DNA of 64,000 nt. It comes from Liquorilactobacillus hordei DSM 19519 (GTDB lineage Bacteria > Bacillota > Bacilli > Lactobacillales > Lactobacillaceae). The DNA lies in NCBI RefSeq assembly GCF_019443985.1, contig NZ_CP049303.1, forward strand, positions 1,240,001 through 1,304,000. The letters are read 5' to 3'. Shown one piece after another: positions 9,121 through 18,892 of this stretch (position 1 is the first letter of the stretch; every line of letters begins with the position of its first letter). The notes below the pieces were generated by a model. The model did no database searches. It was given only the letters and a program-made list of their open reading frames with translations, and had not been told where the DNA came from. A program made the position numbers and the translations under genes.

Positions 9121-9158
9121 AGCTGGATCAAAAATTATATTTTGACTCAGCTTTTTTT
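9121..9158 (+). terminator. ezrA terminator
   Basis: AGCTGGATCAAAA pairs with TTTTGACTCAGCT, followed by a T run. Member of the GATCAAAA terminator family. Confidence 0.85.
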
Positions 9159-9321
9159 TAGTTTTTGAATTTTTCTTAGTATTCAAGCGTTAAATGATAC
9201 CAAAAGCACTCAGATCTTTAAATTTCTAAAAATTAACTTTGTTTTTAGCAACATATATTGTAAAATAATTTGCGAGTTTTATTTTTAATAAAAATAAGTT
9301 TTCGGTATGGGAAGGATAAAA

Positions 9322-10470
9322 ATGATTTATTTTGATAATAGTGCAACAACTAAAGTTGCACCTCAGGCATTGGAAACCTACATCAAGGTTAGTAATCAGA
9401 TTTGGGGAAACCCATCCTCACTTCATGCTGCAGGTGAACACGCATTTGGATTATTAGAGCAAGCGAGATTGCAGATTGCTAATCTGATGGGTGTTGAACA
9501 AGATGAAATTTTTTTTACAAGCGGTGGAACTGAAGGCGATAATTGGGTTGTTAAGGGCACGGCTATTGAAAAAAGAATACATGGTAAACACTTAATTACT
9601 TCAAGTGTTGAACATCCCGCAGTGTTAAATTCGATGGTTCAGTTAGAGAAACTAGGTTTTGAAGTAACATATCTGCCAGTCAATGAGAATGGACAGGTTT
9701 CTGTTCAAGATTTAAAGGATGCGATTCGGCCAGATACGATTCTAGTTTCAATCATGGCTGTTAATAACGAGATTGGAACTATTCAGCCAGTTGATAAGAT
9801 TGCTGAGATATTAAAGAATTATCCCAAAATTCATTTTCATATTGATGCAGTTCAGGGTATAGGCAAAGGAATTCAGCAAATTATTATGAACAATCGCGTT
9901 GATTTTGTAACTTTTTCTGGGCATAAGTTCCATGCACCAAGAGGCATTGGGTTCATGTTTAAGCGCCGAGGCCGTAAATTAGCGCCATTAATGAGCGGTG
10001 GAGGACAGGAGAAAAATTTGCGTAGTGGAACGGAGAATCTTCCTGCGATAGCTGCTATGGCTAAATCTTTGAGACTACTATTAGAAGAGGAAAAAACCAA
10101 AGTTGCGAAACAACTTGAAATAAAAAAATTTATTTATGATTATGTCACTAAATTTCCTAAAGTTACGATGTTTTCACAAATGACATCAGAATTTGCACCC
10201 CATATTCTTTGCTTTACGATTGATGGTGTCAGGGGTGAGACAATTGTGCATGCCTTTGAGGAACATGGGATTTATATTTCAACAACAAGTGCATGTTCCT
10301 CTAAAAAACATGTTGTCTCAGGAACATTAAATGCAATGAATATTCCTGAAAAGGTTGCAACATCTGCGATTCGTGTTAGTCTAGATGAACATAATAGTTT
10401 GGCAGAGGCTCAAACATTTGTCGATGTGTTTGAACAATTATATCATCAATTTGAAAAGATTAATTCGTAA
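9322..10470 (+). CDS. nifZ: Cysteine desulfurase partner of ThiI (NifZ/IscS type)
   Basis: PLP enzyme that takes sulfur from cysteine and passes persulfide to ThiI for 4-thiouridine in tRNA. It begins IYFDNSATTKVAP. TSGGTEGDN is the cofactor-binding stretch, SGHKFHAPRGIGF carries the Schiff-base lysine, and TTSACSSKKH carries the catalytic cysteine loop near residue 325. ATG 9322 follows GGAAGG; a start 15 bases upstream would overlap that site. It lies 19 bases before thiI, as in Bacillus, where NifZ (YrvO-neighbour paralog) is the dedicated ThiI donor. That specific role is inferred from context. Confidence 0.9.
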   Translation: MIYFDNSATTKVAPQALETYIKVSNQIWGNPSSLHAAGEHAFGLLEQARLQIANLMGVEQDEIFFTSGGTEGDNWVVKGTAIEKRIHGKHLITSSVEHPAVLNSMVQLEKLGFEVTYLPVNENGQVSVQDLKDAIRPDTILVSIMAVNNEIGTIQPVDKIAEILKNYPKIHFHIDAVQGIGKGIQQIIMNNRVDFVTFSGHKFHAPRGIGFMFKRRGRKLAPLMSGGGQEKNLRSGTENLPAIAAMAKSLRLLLEEEKTKVAKQLEIKKFIYDYVTKFPKVTMFSQMTSEFAPHILCFTIDGVRGETIVHAFEEHGIYISTTSACSSKKHVVSGTLNAMNIPEKVATSAIRVSLDEHNSLAEAQTFVDVFEQLYHQFEKINS

Positions 10471-10489
10471 AAATGAAAGGAAGTAAAGT

Positions 10490-11707
10490 GTGCAATATAC
10501 AGAAATAATGGTTCGCTATGGCGAATTATCAACTAAAGGTAAAAATAGAAAAAACTTTATTGATCGGTTAGCTTTTAATACAAGAGAGAGTCTACATTCT
10601 TTTTCCAAACTCATCATCAAGGCTAATAGAGATAGAATGCATATCCAATTAAATGGTGAGGACAGTGCTGCTGTGATGAAGCGCTTGGGACAGGTTTTTG
10701 GCATTCAGAACTTTTCACCATCGGTTAAGGTTAAACGTGATATTGAACTTGTGAAGCAAACGGCTGTTGCAATGATCAAAGAACAGTTTACTGAGGGTAC
10801 GACTTTTAAAATCAATACCCGCCGTTCAGACCATGATTTTGAATTAGACACCAACGAGATGAATGATTTACTTGGTGGATATGTGCTCGATAGTATTCCA
10901 GAAATTAAGGTTCAGATGAAAAAACCAGACATTACCTTACGAGTTGAGATTAGAAGTAATGGAATCTTTTTATCAAGCCAGACAATTAATGGTGCTGGTG
11001 GTCTTCCAGTTGGAACAGCTGGAAAGGGAATGTTAATGTTGTCAGGTGGAATTGATTCACCTGTGGCGGGTTATCTTGCAATGAAACGTGGAGTGGCAAT
11101 TGAAATGGTTCATTTCTTTAGCCCACCTTATACCAGTGAGCAAGCTTTGAATAAGGCTAAAGAGCTGACTTCTAAACTTGCACCATTTGTTGGAAGTATC
11201 AAATTTATTCAAGTCCCATTTACGGAAATCCAAGAAACGGTTAAGCATGATGTTCCATCAGGTTATTTGATGACCGTTCAAAGACGTTTTATGTTACGTC
11301 TTACGGCTTTGATTGCTCAAAAACGAGATGGACTTGCTATTTTCAACGGGGAAGCACTTGGACAGGTGGCTTCACAAACACTTGAAAGTATGGTCGCAAT
11401 AAATGATGTGACAACTCTGCCAGTGTTACGTCCAGTAGTTTCGATGGATAAAAATGAGATCATTGAGATTGCACAAAAAATTGATACATTTGATTTATCG
11501 ATCATGCCTTTTGAAGATTGTTGTACTATTTTTGCACCACCGGCACCTAAAACAAGACCACGCCTAGATAAGGCGAGAATCTATGAATCACGCTTAGATG
11601 TTGATGGAATGATAGAAAGAGCAATGGATGGAATTGAAATCACGGAAATTAAGAGTGATCAGAAATTTCTAGCTGAAACCAATGATAGTTTTGCGGAACT
11701 TCTATAA
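10490..11707 (+). CDS. thiI: tRNA 4-thiouridine synthetase ThiI
   Basis: Adenylates U8 of tRNA and transfers sulfur to make s4U; it may also serve thiazole synthesis. The 405-residue protein has the N-terminal ferredoxin-like and THUMP domains, then a PP-loop ATPase with [11 protein letters not shown] near residue 184. A conserved cysteine pair lies in [10 protein letters not shown]. No rhodanese domain follows, which is normal for the short Gram-positive form. The start is GTG at 10490 after AAAGGAAG. It is cotranscribed with the desulfurase upstream. Confidence 0.96.
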   Translation: MQYTEIMVRYGELSTKGKNRKNFIDRLAFNTRESLHSFSKLIIKANRDRMHIQLNGEDSAAVMKRLGQVFGIQNFSPSVKVKRDIELVKQTAVAMIKEQFTEGTTFKINTRRSDHDFELDTNEMNDLLGGYVLDSIPEIKVQMKKPDITLRVEIRSNGIFLSSQTINGAGGLPVGTAGKGMLMLSGGIDSPVAGYLAMKRGVAIEMVHFFSPPYTSEQALNKAKELTSKLAPFVGSIKFIQVPFTEIQETVKHDVPSGYLMTVQRRFMLRLTALIAQKRDGLAIFNGEALGQVASQTLESMVAINDVTTLPVLRPVVSMDKNEIIEIAQKIDTFDLSIMPFEDCCTIFAPPAPKTRPRLDKARIYESRLDVDGMIERAMDGIEITEIKSDQKFLAETNDSFAELL

Positions 11708-11714
11708 TTTAAGC

Positions 11715-11743
11715 TTGACGGTATTATATATTCAAGCTATTAT
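11715..11743 (+). promoter_or_regulatory. Sigma-A promoter for the valS T-box transcript
   Basis: TTGACG, 17-base spacer, TATTAT. It lies immediately after the thiI stop and places the transcript start near 11750, at the head of the T-box leader. Confidence 0.7.
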
Positions 11744-11749
11744 ATAGGG

Positions 11750-11980
11750 CATAAGCGAAGAACAAGAGGGTTTTGCAGACATTGGTTTTCAGAGAAGAGG
11801 TTGTGTGCTGAAAGATCTCTAGCCAGTCTCAAGATTGTAGCTTGTAAGCTGTTGGACTGAACTGAATTACGTAAGTCTGACCGGACATGTTCGTTATCAT
11901 GGAATTAAGAGGGGTTAAAAGCCCAACTTAGGTGGTACCACGGTGAAAGTCGTCCTAATTTTTTTAGGATGGCTTTTTTG
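11750..11980 (+). promoter_or_regulatory. T-box riboswitch leader of valS
   Basis: The diagnostic T-box sequence TTAGGTGGTACCACG occurs at about 11928-11942. It is followed by a terminator whose arms AAGTCGTCCTAA and TTAGGATGGCTT end in a T run (11947-11979). By pairing the base of stem I (ACAAG with CTTGT and TTTTG with CAAGA) I place the specifier loop at TTGTAG, giving codon GUA at 11837-11839. Val would suit the downstream valS. Uncharged tRNA-Val is expected to stabilise the antiterminator. Motif and terminator are seen directly; the specifier assignment is an inference. Confidence 0.93.
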
Positions 11981-12007
11981 TTTTATAAAAAAGAAAGGAC
12001 TGAAAGT

Positions 12008-14665
12008 ATGACAAAAGAGATTGAGATGTCAACGAAATATGACCCACAACAAGTTGAACCGGGTCGCTATGAAAAATGGCTGGAACAAGGAGTATTTAAA
12101 CCAAATGGAGACAAAAAGGCAAAGCCGTATTCAATTGTTATCCCGCCACCAAATGTCACAGGTAAGTTGCACTTAGGACATGCGTGGGATACTACATTGC
12201 AAGATATGATTATTCGTCAAAAAAGAATGCAGGGTTTTGATACTTTATGGCTTCCGGGGATGGACCATGCAGGAATTGCGACACAAGCTAAGGTTGAAGC
12301 CCGCCTCGCAGAACAAGGTATCTCTCGTTATGACTTAGGTCGTAAGAAGTTTATCGAAACTGTCTGGGAATGGAAAGATGAATATGCGGATATTATTCAT
12401 CAGCAATGGAAGAAACTCGGATTGTCTTTAGATTATGATCGTGAAAGATTTACACTTGATGATGGGTTGTCTAAAGCTGTACGGAAAGTATTTGTGACAT
12501 TGTATAAAAAAGGCTTAATTTACCGTGGTGAATATATCATCAACTGGGACCCAAAGGCTAGAACAGCATTGTCTGATATTGAAGTTATTCATAAGGATGT
12601 AAAGGGTGCCTTTTATCATGTCAAGTATCCATTTGCTGATGAGACAAAGTTCAATGGTAAGAACTATATTGAAATTGCAACGACTCGTCCTGAAACGATG
12701 ATGGGTGATGTTGCAGTTGCAGTTCATCCTAGCGATGAACGATACAAGGAGATTGTTGGAAAGACGTTAATCCTACCGTTGCAAGGACGTAAAATTAAAA
12801 TAATTGCGGATGAGTATGTTGATCCAGAATTTGGAACAGGAATGGTTAAGATTACACCCGCACATGATCCTAATGACTTTGCGGTTGGTAATCGTCATGA
12901 TTTAGAAAGAATCAATACCATGAATGAAGATGCATCAATGAATGCCAATGCCGGTAAATATGAAGGAATGGATCGCTTTGAGGCACGTAAAGCGATTGTG
13001 GCTGATCTTGATGCCGAGGGTTATTTATTGCGGATTGAACCAATCACACATAGTGTTGGTCATTCTGAACGTACGGGCGTACAAGTTGAAGCACGTTTAT
13101 CAACTCAATGGTTTGTCAAGATGAAACCATTGGCAAAAGTTGCATTGGAGAATCAAAATTCAGAACAAAGAGTGAATTTTGTACCTGGGCGTTTCGAAAA
13201 TACTTTTACGCAGTGGATGGAAAATGTTCATGACTGGGTAATTTCACGACAATTGTGGTGGGGACATCAGATACCTGCGTGGTACCATAAAAAAACCGGC
13301 GAAATCTATGTTGGTGAAGAAGCACCACAAGACATTGAGAACTGGATTCAAGATGAAGATGTATTAGATACTTGGTTTTCAAGTGCCTTATGGCCATTTT
13401 CTACAATGGGTTGGCCAGACGAGAACGCGGCCGACTTCAAGCGTTACTTCCCAACAGATACCTTAGTTACAGGTTATGATATTATTTTCTTCTGGGTTTC
13501 GAGAATGATTTTCCAAAGTCTTGAATTCACAGAAGAGCGTCCATTTAAGCATGTACTTATTCACGGCTTGATACGTGATGAGAATGGTGTCAAAATGAGT
13601 AAATCATTGGGAAATGGAATTGACCCAATGGATGTAATTGACAAGTATGGTTCAGATGCATTACGCTGGTTCTTATCCAATGGCTCTGCCCCTGGACAAG
13701 ATGTACGCTTCAGTTACACAAAGATGGATGCTGCATGGAATTTCATCAATAAAATCTGGAATGCTAGCCGGTTCGTTATTATGAACCTTGATGACGAGAC
13801 AAAGGCACAATTACCTACAAAACAAGAATGGAAATTATCAGATAAATGGATTATTAGTCGCTTGAATGAGACTATTGGTGAAGTTACACGTTTGTTTGAT
13901 AGCTTCGAATTCGGTGAAGCTGGCAGGGCACTTTACAACTTTATCTGGAATGATTTTTGCGATTGGTATATTGAGATGTCAAAAGAAGATTTGAATGGAA
14001 CAGACGAACAGGCGAAGAAGGATACACAGAATATTTTGTGTTATGTTCTTGACCAGACTTTAAGACTGTTACATCCAATCATGCCATTTGTTACTGAAAA
14101 AATTTGGTTGGAAATGCCACACGATGGTGAATCATTAGTGACTGCAAAGTACCCTGAATATAATGCTGCTGATGTAGATGAGGTTGCACAAGGAGAAATG
14201 GAGAATTTGATTGAATTGATCAAGGCTGTTCGTAATAGCCGTGCTGAGGTTAATGCACCAATGTCAAGTGCAATTGAAATCTTAATTAAAACTTCAAGCG
14301 AAAAAACAAAGAAAATTTTTGAATCTAACATTGACTATATTGAACGTTTCTGTCATCCTAAGAAACTCGAAATTAGTACGGATGTTATTGCCCCAGATTT
14401 GGCAATGACTTCTGTTATTACAGGTGCTGAGGTATATTTGCCACTCGCAGACTTAATCAATATTGATGAGGAGATTGCAAGACTTCAAAAAGAAGTTAAG
14501 AAATTGGAAAACGAAGTCACTCGTGGGGAAAAGAAATTGGGTAATGAACGTTTCGTTTCTAATGCTCCTGCGGAAGTTGTTGCTCAAGAAAAAGAGAAAC
14601 TTAGTGACTACAAAGCAAAACTAGAAGCAACTAAAGAAAGAATTATAACTTTAAAGAAAAACTAG
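12008..14665 (+). CDS. valS: Valyl-tRNA synthetase
   Basis: Class I aminoacyl-tRNA synthetase charging tRNA-Val, with an editing domain for misactivated threonine. HIGH is HLGH in [13 protein letters not shown] near residue 54, KMSKS is KMSKSLGNG near residue 528, and the editing domain includes [17 protein letters not shown]. The C-terminal coiled-coil arm ([17 protein letters not shown]) is present. The 885-residue length is normal. The start is ATG 12008 after AAAGGA; the longer open frame from 11969 runs through the T-box terminator and is not the start. folC, the expected neighbour, has been pushed about 9 kb away by accessory DNA. Confidence 0.97.
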   Translation: MTKEIEMSTKYDPQQVEPGRYEKWLEQGVFKPNGDKKAKPYSIVIPPPNVTGKLHLGHAWDTTLQDMIIRQKRMQGFDTLWLPGMDHAGIATQAKVEARLAEQGISRYDLGRKKFIETVWEWKDEYADIIHQQWKKLGLSLDYDRERFTLDDGLSKAVRKVFVTLYKKGLIYRGEYIINWDPKARTALSDIEVIHKDVKGAFYHVKYPFADETKFNGKNYIEIATTRPETMMGDVAVAVHPSDERYKEIVGKTLILPLQGRKIKIIADEYVDPEFGTGMVKITPAHDPNDFAVGNRHDLERINTMNEDASMNANAGKYEGMDRFEARKAIVADLDAEGYLLRIEPITHSVGHSERTGVQVEARLSTQWFVKMKPLAKVALENQNSEQRVNFVPGRFENTFTQWMENVHDWVISRQLWWGHQIPAWYHKKTGEIYVGEEAPQDIENWIQDEDVLDTWFSSALWPFSTMGWPDENAADFKRYFPTDTLVTGYDIIFFWVSRMIFQSLEFTEERPFKHVLIHGLIRDENGVKMSKSLGNGIDPMDVIDKYGSDALRWFLSNGSAPGQDVRFSYTKMDAAWNFINKIWNASRFVIMNLDDETKAQLPTKQEWKLSDKWIISRLNETIGEVTRLFDSFEFGEAGRALYNFIWNDFCDWYIEMSKEDLNGTDEQAKKDTQNILCYVLDQTLRLLHPIMPFVTEKIWLEMPHDGESLVTAKYPEYNAADVDEVAQGEMENLIELIKAVRNSRAEVNAPMSSAIEILIKTSSEKTKKIFESNIDYIERFCHPKKLEISTDVIAPDLAMTSVITGAEVYLPLADLINIDEEIARLQKEVKKLENEVTRGEKKLGNERFVSNAPAEVVAQEKEKLSDYKAKLEATKERIITLKKN

Positions 14666-14716
14666 TTTAGTGTGTTAATAAGAATGATTTTACTAACAAA
14701 GGATTGAGAATCCGTA

Positions 14717-14760
14717 TAAAAGGGATTAGATCAAAATTAATTTTGGTCTAATCCTTTTTT
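14717..14760 (+). terminator. valS terminator
   Basis: AAAGGGATTAGATCAAAATT pairs with TTTTGGTCTAATCCTTT, followed by a T run. It belongs to the GATCAAAA terminator family and marks the end of the conserved valS unit. Confidence 0.9.
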
Positions 14761-15023
14761 GTGTATTGACGATTTATGTAGTTCAGATTAATTCAGAAAT
14801 TATAGGATATATATTAAATTATTTATAAGATAAAAGTGATGCTTTTTTATAGCAGAACATGTTTTAGTGGAATTGGTGGAATATAAAACATAAAATTATA
14901 GAGTTATTCACATTTTTTTTGTTGTTACTTCACATAATATTCAAAAAAGAACTTTAGAATTAAAAGAATAAAATAGCGGTATTTTTTGAGAGATTTTTTT
15001 AATATAAAGGAGATTTTCATATT
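14761..15023. other. AT-rich spacer before the GT92 gene
   Basis: 263 very AT-rich bases without a gene. TTGACG at about 14766 is followed at 17 bases by only a weak -10 (TAATTC). AAAGGAG at its end is the ribosome site of the next gene. Nothing else was recognised. Confidence 0.4.
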
Positions 15024-15977
15024 ATGAGTTTAAAAAAGGCACTGCATTGCAGTATTAGAAGAACTCAAACTTTTATTGATTTACCATACGAAAAGAAAAT
15101 GGGAAAAGAGCTCAAAAAAAGTGAATTAAAAGTAGCGATTAATGGAGCGGCAAAGTTACTTAAATTGTGGATGAAACGAAATGATTATTCACAAGTGAAG
15201 TATGGACTTTCAATGACGATAATTTTGAAAAATGAAGCGCCTTATATTAGGGAATGGCTAGCGTATTATATTTCAATTGGAGTAGAACATTTTTATATCT
15301 ATGATAATGACAGTCAAGATGATCTAAAGAAAGTATTAGTAGAATTTAACGATAAGGTGACCTATGTAATGTTTAGTGGAACTGCAAGACAAATGGATGC
15401 TTATAATGATGCTTTAAATAAATACGGTAGTTACTCGAGATACATGGGATTTTTGGACGCGGATGAGTTCATCTATTTAAAGGATGGAAAACTAAGCTTT
15501 TTTAATTTATTAAAAAATTATTTTACTGATTCACATGTTGGTGGTTTTGTAATCAACTGGCAAATATTTGGTTCTTCTTTTTTGAAAAAAAAACCACAAG
15601 GACTACTAACTGACAATTTTGTATATCGTGCGCAGAAGAATTTTGAGAAGAACTTCCACGTCAAATCAATCGTGGATCCCAGAAAAGTAGTTGGATTTTT
15701 GAATGATCCACATGGAGCTTTTTATTTACCTGGATATTATGCAGTAAATGAGAAAAGTCAAATAGTGGATGGCCCATTCTCCCAGGATGTAGAGACAGAT
15801 AAGATTCAGATTAATCATTATTTTACTAAATCAGAAGAGGAATTCCTGCAAAAAAAAGCAAGGGGACGTGCAACTAAAAACTCGCAAAGAACAATGCAAG
15901 ATTTTAAAGATCATGATAGAAATGATCTTTTTGATGACTCGATGAGAGCTTACAATCAAAAAAATAAGCTTGATTAA
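15024..15977 (+). CDS. Glycosyltransferase, family 92-like (GT-A fold)
   Basis: A 317-residue soluble protein with a GT-A domain beginning near residue 65: MTIILKNEAPYIREWLAYYISIGVEHFYIYDND, then a metal-binding GFLDADEFIYL at about residues 149-158. The KNE, EWL, YDN and DADEF motifs are characteristic of the GT92/DUF23 family, which transfers sugars onto surface glycans. No transmembrane helix is seen; the basic N-terminus may contact membrane. AAAGGAG precedes ATG 15024. A UDP-glucose dehydrogenase gene follows within 25 bases, suggesting that the product uses or joins UDP-glucuronate-containing glycans. Sugar donor and acceptor are unknown. Confidence 0.82.
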   Translation: MSLKKALHCSIRRTQTFIDLPYEKKMGKELKKSELKVAINGAAKLLKLWMKRNDYSQVKYGLSMTIILKNEAPYIREWLAYYISIGVEHFYIYDNDSQDDLKKVLVEFNDKVTYVMFSGTARQMDAYNDALNKYGSYSRYMGFLDADEFIYLKDGKLSFFNLLKNYFTDSHVGGFVINWQIFGSSFLKKKPQGLLTDNFVYRAQKNFEKNFHVKSIVDPRKVVGFLNDPHGAFYLPGYYAVNEKSQIVDGPFSQDVETDKIQINHYFTKSEEEFLQKKARGRATKNSQRTMQDFKDHDRNDLFDDSMRAYNQKNKLD

Positions 15978-16001
15978 TTTTTAGAAAAGAGGGTTCATGT
16001 T

Positions 16002-17237
16002 ATGAGAGAAAGTAACAAGCTAAAAATAGCAGTTGCCGGAACGGGTTATGTTGGATTAAGCATTTCGATTTTACTGGCACAGCATAATCAAGTCTTTGCA
16101 GTTGATATTGATGAAGAAAAAATCGAATTGCTGAAGAAGAAAGTCTCACCAATTGCAGATAAAGAGATTGTAGAATACCTTACGACCCATGAGTTGGACT
16201 TAATTCCAACGACTAATGCAGAATTGGCTTATAAAGAGGCTGACCTTGTGATTATAGCAACACCGACGAATTATGATAGTGAAAAGCAATTTTTTGATAC
16301 TTCTTCTGTTGAACAGGTTATAGAATTAGTAAGAAAATACAATAAGGAAACGGTGATCGTTGTTAAGTCGACGGTACCTGTAGGATTCACAAAAAAAATT
16401 AAAAATAAGCTAAATTTAGAAAACATAATTTTTAATCCTGAATTTTTACGTGAAAGTAAAGCTTTATATGACAATCTTCATCCCTCAAGAATTATTGTTG
16501 GTACTGATTTGGCAGATAAAAAAGAGAAAAAGAATGCACAATATTTTGCAAGTTTGTTAAAAAGGGGGGCTCTTGAGCAAAATGTAGATACGCTCGTGAT
16601 GGGTTACACCGAAGCAGAGGCTGTAAAATTATTTTCAAATACGTATTTAGCATTAAGAGTCAGCTATTTTAACGAACTTGATACTTACGCAGAGTCAAAG
16701 GGGCTTAATACACAGCAAATTATTGCTGGTGTTGGCTTAGATCCACGGATTGGTAAAGGATATAATAATCCATCATTTGGCTATGGTGGATATTGTTTGC
16801 CCAAGGATACAAAGCAATTACTGTCGAATTATAAGGACGTTCCACAAAATCTGATAGAAGCAATTGTCAAGTCTAATGATACTCGAAAAGAGTTCATTGC
16901 AGACCAGATTGTCAACTTGATTGCTAAGACTGACTCTGATGAGAATAGGGCTAGAGTTGGTGTCTATAGATTAACAATGAAAAAAAATAGTGATAACTTT
17001 CGCGAAAGTTCAATTCAAGGTGTTATTAAAGCGTTACAAAAGATTAAGCCAGATATCAAAATTGTAATTTATGAGCCAATGTTAAAGGGACACTCTAGTT
17101 TTCAAGGATACAAAATCGAAAATGATTTGGAAGAATTCAAAAAAATAAGTAGTATCATTGTTGCAAATCGATTTAATGATGAATTAGCAGATGTGCGTAC
17201 AAAAATATATACAAGAGATTTATTTCATTTGGATTAA
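16002..17237 (+). CDS. ugd: UDP-glucose 6-dehydrogenase
   Basis: NAD-dependent four-electron oxidation of UDP-glucose to UDP-glucuronate, a precursor for capsule or exopolysaccharide. The Rossmann motif is IAVAGTGYVGLS near residue 10. The catalytic cysteine lies in FGYGGYCLPKDTKQL, and IFNPEFLRE and the C-terminal UDP-binding domain are intact over 411 residues. It forms a two-gene unit with the GT92 gene and is closed by a terminator 28 bases on. No other polysaccharide genes adjoin it, so it is a small, isolated surface-glycan module between valS and folC. Confidence 0.95.
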   Translation: MRESNKLKIAVAGTGYVGLSISILLAQHNQVFAVDIDEEKIELLKKKVSPIADKEIVEYLTTHELDLIPTTNAELAYKEADLVIIATPTNYDSEKQFFDTSSVEQVIELVRKYNKETVIVVKSTVPVGFTKKIKNKLNLENIIFNPEFLRESKALYDNLHPSRIIVGTDLADKKEKKNAQYFASLLKRGALEQNVDTLVMGYTEAEAVKLFSNTYLALRVSYFNELDTYAESKGLNTQQIIAGVGLDPRIGKGYNNPSFGYGGYCLPKDTKQLLSNYKDVPQNLIEAIVKSNDTRKEFIADQIVNLIAKTDSDENRARVGVYRLTMKKNSDNFRESSIQGVIKALQKIKPDIKIVIYEPMLKGHSSFQGYKIENDLEEFKKISSIIVANRFNDELADVRTKIYTRDLFHLD

Positions 17238-17265
17238 GAATAAAAGAATTGCTATCTAAAATTAT

Positions 17266-17315
17266 GGTTTCTCCAAAAAATTGTCAAGATTTGGCTATGG
17301 GAGAAACCTTTTATA
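17266..17315 (+). terminator. ugd terminator
   Basis: Perfect nine-base arms GGTTTCTCC and GGAGAAACC flank a 25-base loop that can itself pair (CCAAA with TTTGG), followed by TTTTAT. The IS30-family element is inserted only a few bases downstream. Confidence 0.75.
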
Positions 17316-17322
17316 TGAATAA

Positions 17323-18365
17323 GGTAGATTGCAAATTTAATCCGAATTTTTGGACAAATTTGTCAGCATAGCCTGATACGATGTTTGCCAGTCGAGTATT
17401 TTAAGCGGTCGCTGGTTAATTTGGAGTAACGTCGTCGTTAAATCTTGAGCACTAATGTGCTCAAAACGAGTCCCTTTAGGATAAAAATAACGTAAATTCC
17501 GATTAAAGCGTTCATTACTACCACGTTCAGCTGGAGTATAAGCATGGCAGTAATAGGTCTTAATACCATATTGTGATTCAAGTGATACTAGCCCACTAAA
17601 CTCAGTGACACGGTCCACAGTAAAGCTGTGCACCGGACCATTAAAAGTGGTTAGGAACTTAGTTAGTGCTTCATTAACAGTCGCTGTCGTCCAATCTTTT
17701 AACCGGTATGCCCAAGGGAACCGTGATTTTCGATCGATTAAAGTTAATAAAAATGCCTTACTATGCCCACGAGGACCAACGACTGTATCTAGTTCAAAAT
17801 CGCCGATGCGATTACGTTGATTAATCATCATGGGACGCTGTTCAATTGATCGCCCCAAAGATTGATTATATTTGGATCGTTGGTCAACGTTACGCCGTTG
17901 GCGTACGCCATGTTCAGGTAGATCATTCAAGGAGAAACCAATTCTCCCCTGATTTAGCCAATTATAAATAGATTTAGTGGCTAGTTTAAATTCGTGAGCA
18001 ATCATTCCTGGTGACCAGCTTAGACGTAAATGGTTGAGAATTTTTTGCTTTAACTCATCGCTCAGCTTAGTTTTCCGACCACATCGTGATCGCTTGTATT
18101 CGGCATCTGTTTGTGCTAATTCAGCCTGATAAGGTTGACATCGAGATAATTCATAAGAAATTGTTGACGGTGATCGGTTCAGCCGAACGCCCATTTGGAT
18201 ATTGGACAGCCCTAGTTCACAAAAGGTTTCGATTTTAATTCGTTCGGAATAGGTTATACTAGACAAAAGATCAGCTCCTAAAAGATGGGTTTGTGGTAAA
18301 CACCATTTTAAAGGAAGCTGATCTTTTTTGTCCGAACAGCGTTCGGATTAATTTTACAATCTACC
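17323..18365 (-). mobile_element. IS30-family insertion sequence, copy 1 (ISLpl1-like)
   Basis: 1043 bases bounded by imperfect terminal inverted repeats: GGTAGATTGCAAATTTAATC at the left and the complement of GGTAGATTGTAAAATTAATC at the right. A single transposase frame fills it on the minus strand. Size, ends and protein resemble ISLpl1 of Lactiplantibacillus plantarum; naming is from memory and should be confirmed in ISfinder. Confidence 0.92.
17337..18266 (-). CDS. IS30-family transposase, full length, with substitution beside a catalytic Asp
   Basis: A 309-residue DDE transposase with an N-terminal helix-turn-helix (ERIKIETFCELGLSNIQMGVRL). The catalytic triad is the Asp in FELDTVVG, the Asp in FTVDRVTEF and the Glu in ERGSNERFNRNLR. 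The start is TTG at 18266 after AGGAG. IS30 enzymes have DRGTEF at the second Asp, as does copy 2 here; this copy has DRVTEF, a Gly-to-Val change from one base. The frame is otherwise intact, so activity is possible but doubtful. Confidence 0.9.
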   Translation of the reverse strand: MSSITYSERIKIETFCELGLSNIQMGVRLNRSPSTISYELSRCQPYQAELAQTDAEYKRSRCGRKTKLSDELKQKILNHLRLSWSPGMIAHEFKLATKSIYNWLNQGRIGFSLNDLPEHGVRQRRNVDQRSKYNQSLGRSIEQRPMMINQRNRIGDFELDTVVGPRGHSKAFLLTLIDRKSRFPWAYRLKDWTTATVNEALTKFLTTFNGPVHSFTVDRVTEFSGLVSLESQYGIKTYYCHAYTPAERGSNERFNRNLRYFYPKGTRFEHISAQDLTTTLLQINQRPLKILDWQTSYQAMLTNLSKNSD

Positions 18366-18410
18366 TTATCTAATCCTAATTTATAAAAGTCAGCGATAAA
18401 TGGTGGCGTG

Positions 18411-18854
18411 TTACTTATTATTCAACGACGTCAAAATTCGCTTTGATGCCTGTCCGTTGAAGTCATTGGTTTGTAGCCGTTCAAAAACGTCTTTCATAAT
18501 GTGCATTAATTGTTGATCGGACAAACCTTGGGCAGATAATGTATTGAGCATGACTTGCAGCAAGTCGATTGGCAGGACCGGTCGCTGTTCAGGATGCGCA
18601 CTGAAGAATTCCTGAACGGCTTGGTCGTGTAAGCGCCAGTAAACTGGGTTTTGGACATCATCAAAAATCGTTTTTAGTTGCTCTAGGGCCGGTGATAGCG
18701 GAATGTTTTTGGCAATAATCGTCGTTAGCATCCCATCACGAGCCGGGATACGAACATCCGCCACGTAATCTTTTAATAGTAAGAAATGAGTCTTGAATGG
18801 TGGCCGTAACGTAAAGGTCATCGTTAATGCAATTTGACTATCAGTAGCTGCCAT
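18411..18854 (-). CDS. Unknown cargo protein downstream of rlmCD
   Basis: 147 residues starting MAATDSQIALTM after a strong AGGGGGA ribosome site; the longer in-frame extension overlaps rlmCD and is not needed. No transmembrane segment or signal peptide is apparent. The C-terminal half is rich in Leu, Gln and Asp with predicted helices (LLQVMLNTLSAQGLSDQQLMHIM). I do not recognise the family. It starts 39 bases after the rlmCD stop on the same strand, so the two were probably cotranscribed in the donor. It appears intact, unlike rlmCD. Confidence 0.6.
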   Translation of the reverse strand: MAATDSQIALTMTFTLRPPFKTHFLLLKDYVADVRIPARDGMLTTIIAKNIPLSPALEQLKTIFDDVQNPVYWRLHDQAVQEFFSAHPEQRPVLPIDLLQVMLNTLSAQGLSDQQLMHIMKDVFERLQTNDFNGQASKRILTSLNNK

Positions 18855-18892
18855 GATGATTCCCCCTAATATGATTGGCAGTGAGTGGCAAA

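Noticed and set aside
11969..12007. Upstream start for valS
   Set aside because: It lies in the 3' arm and T run of the T-box terminator and would add non-conserved residues.
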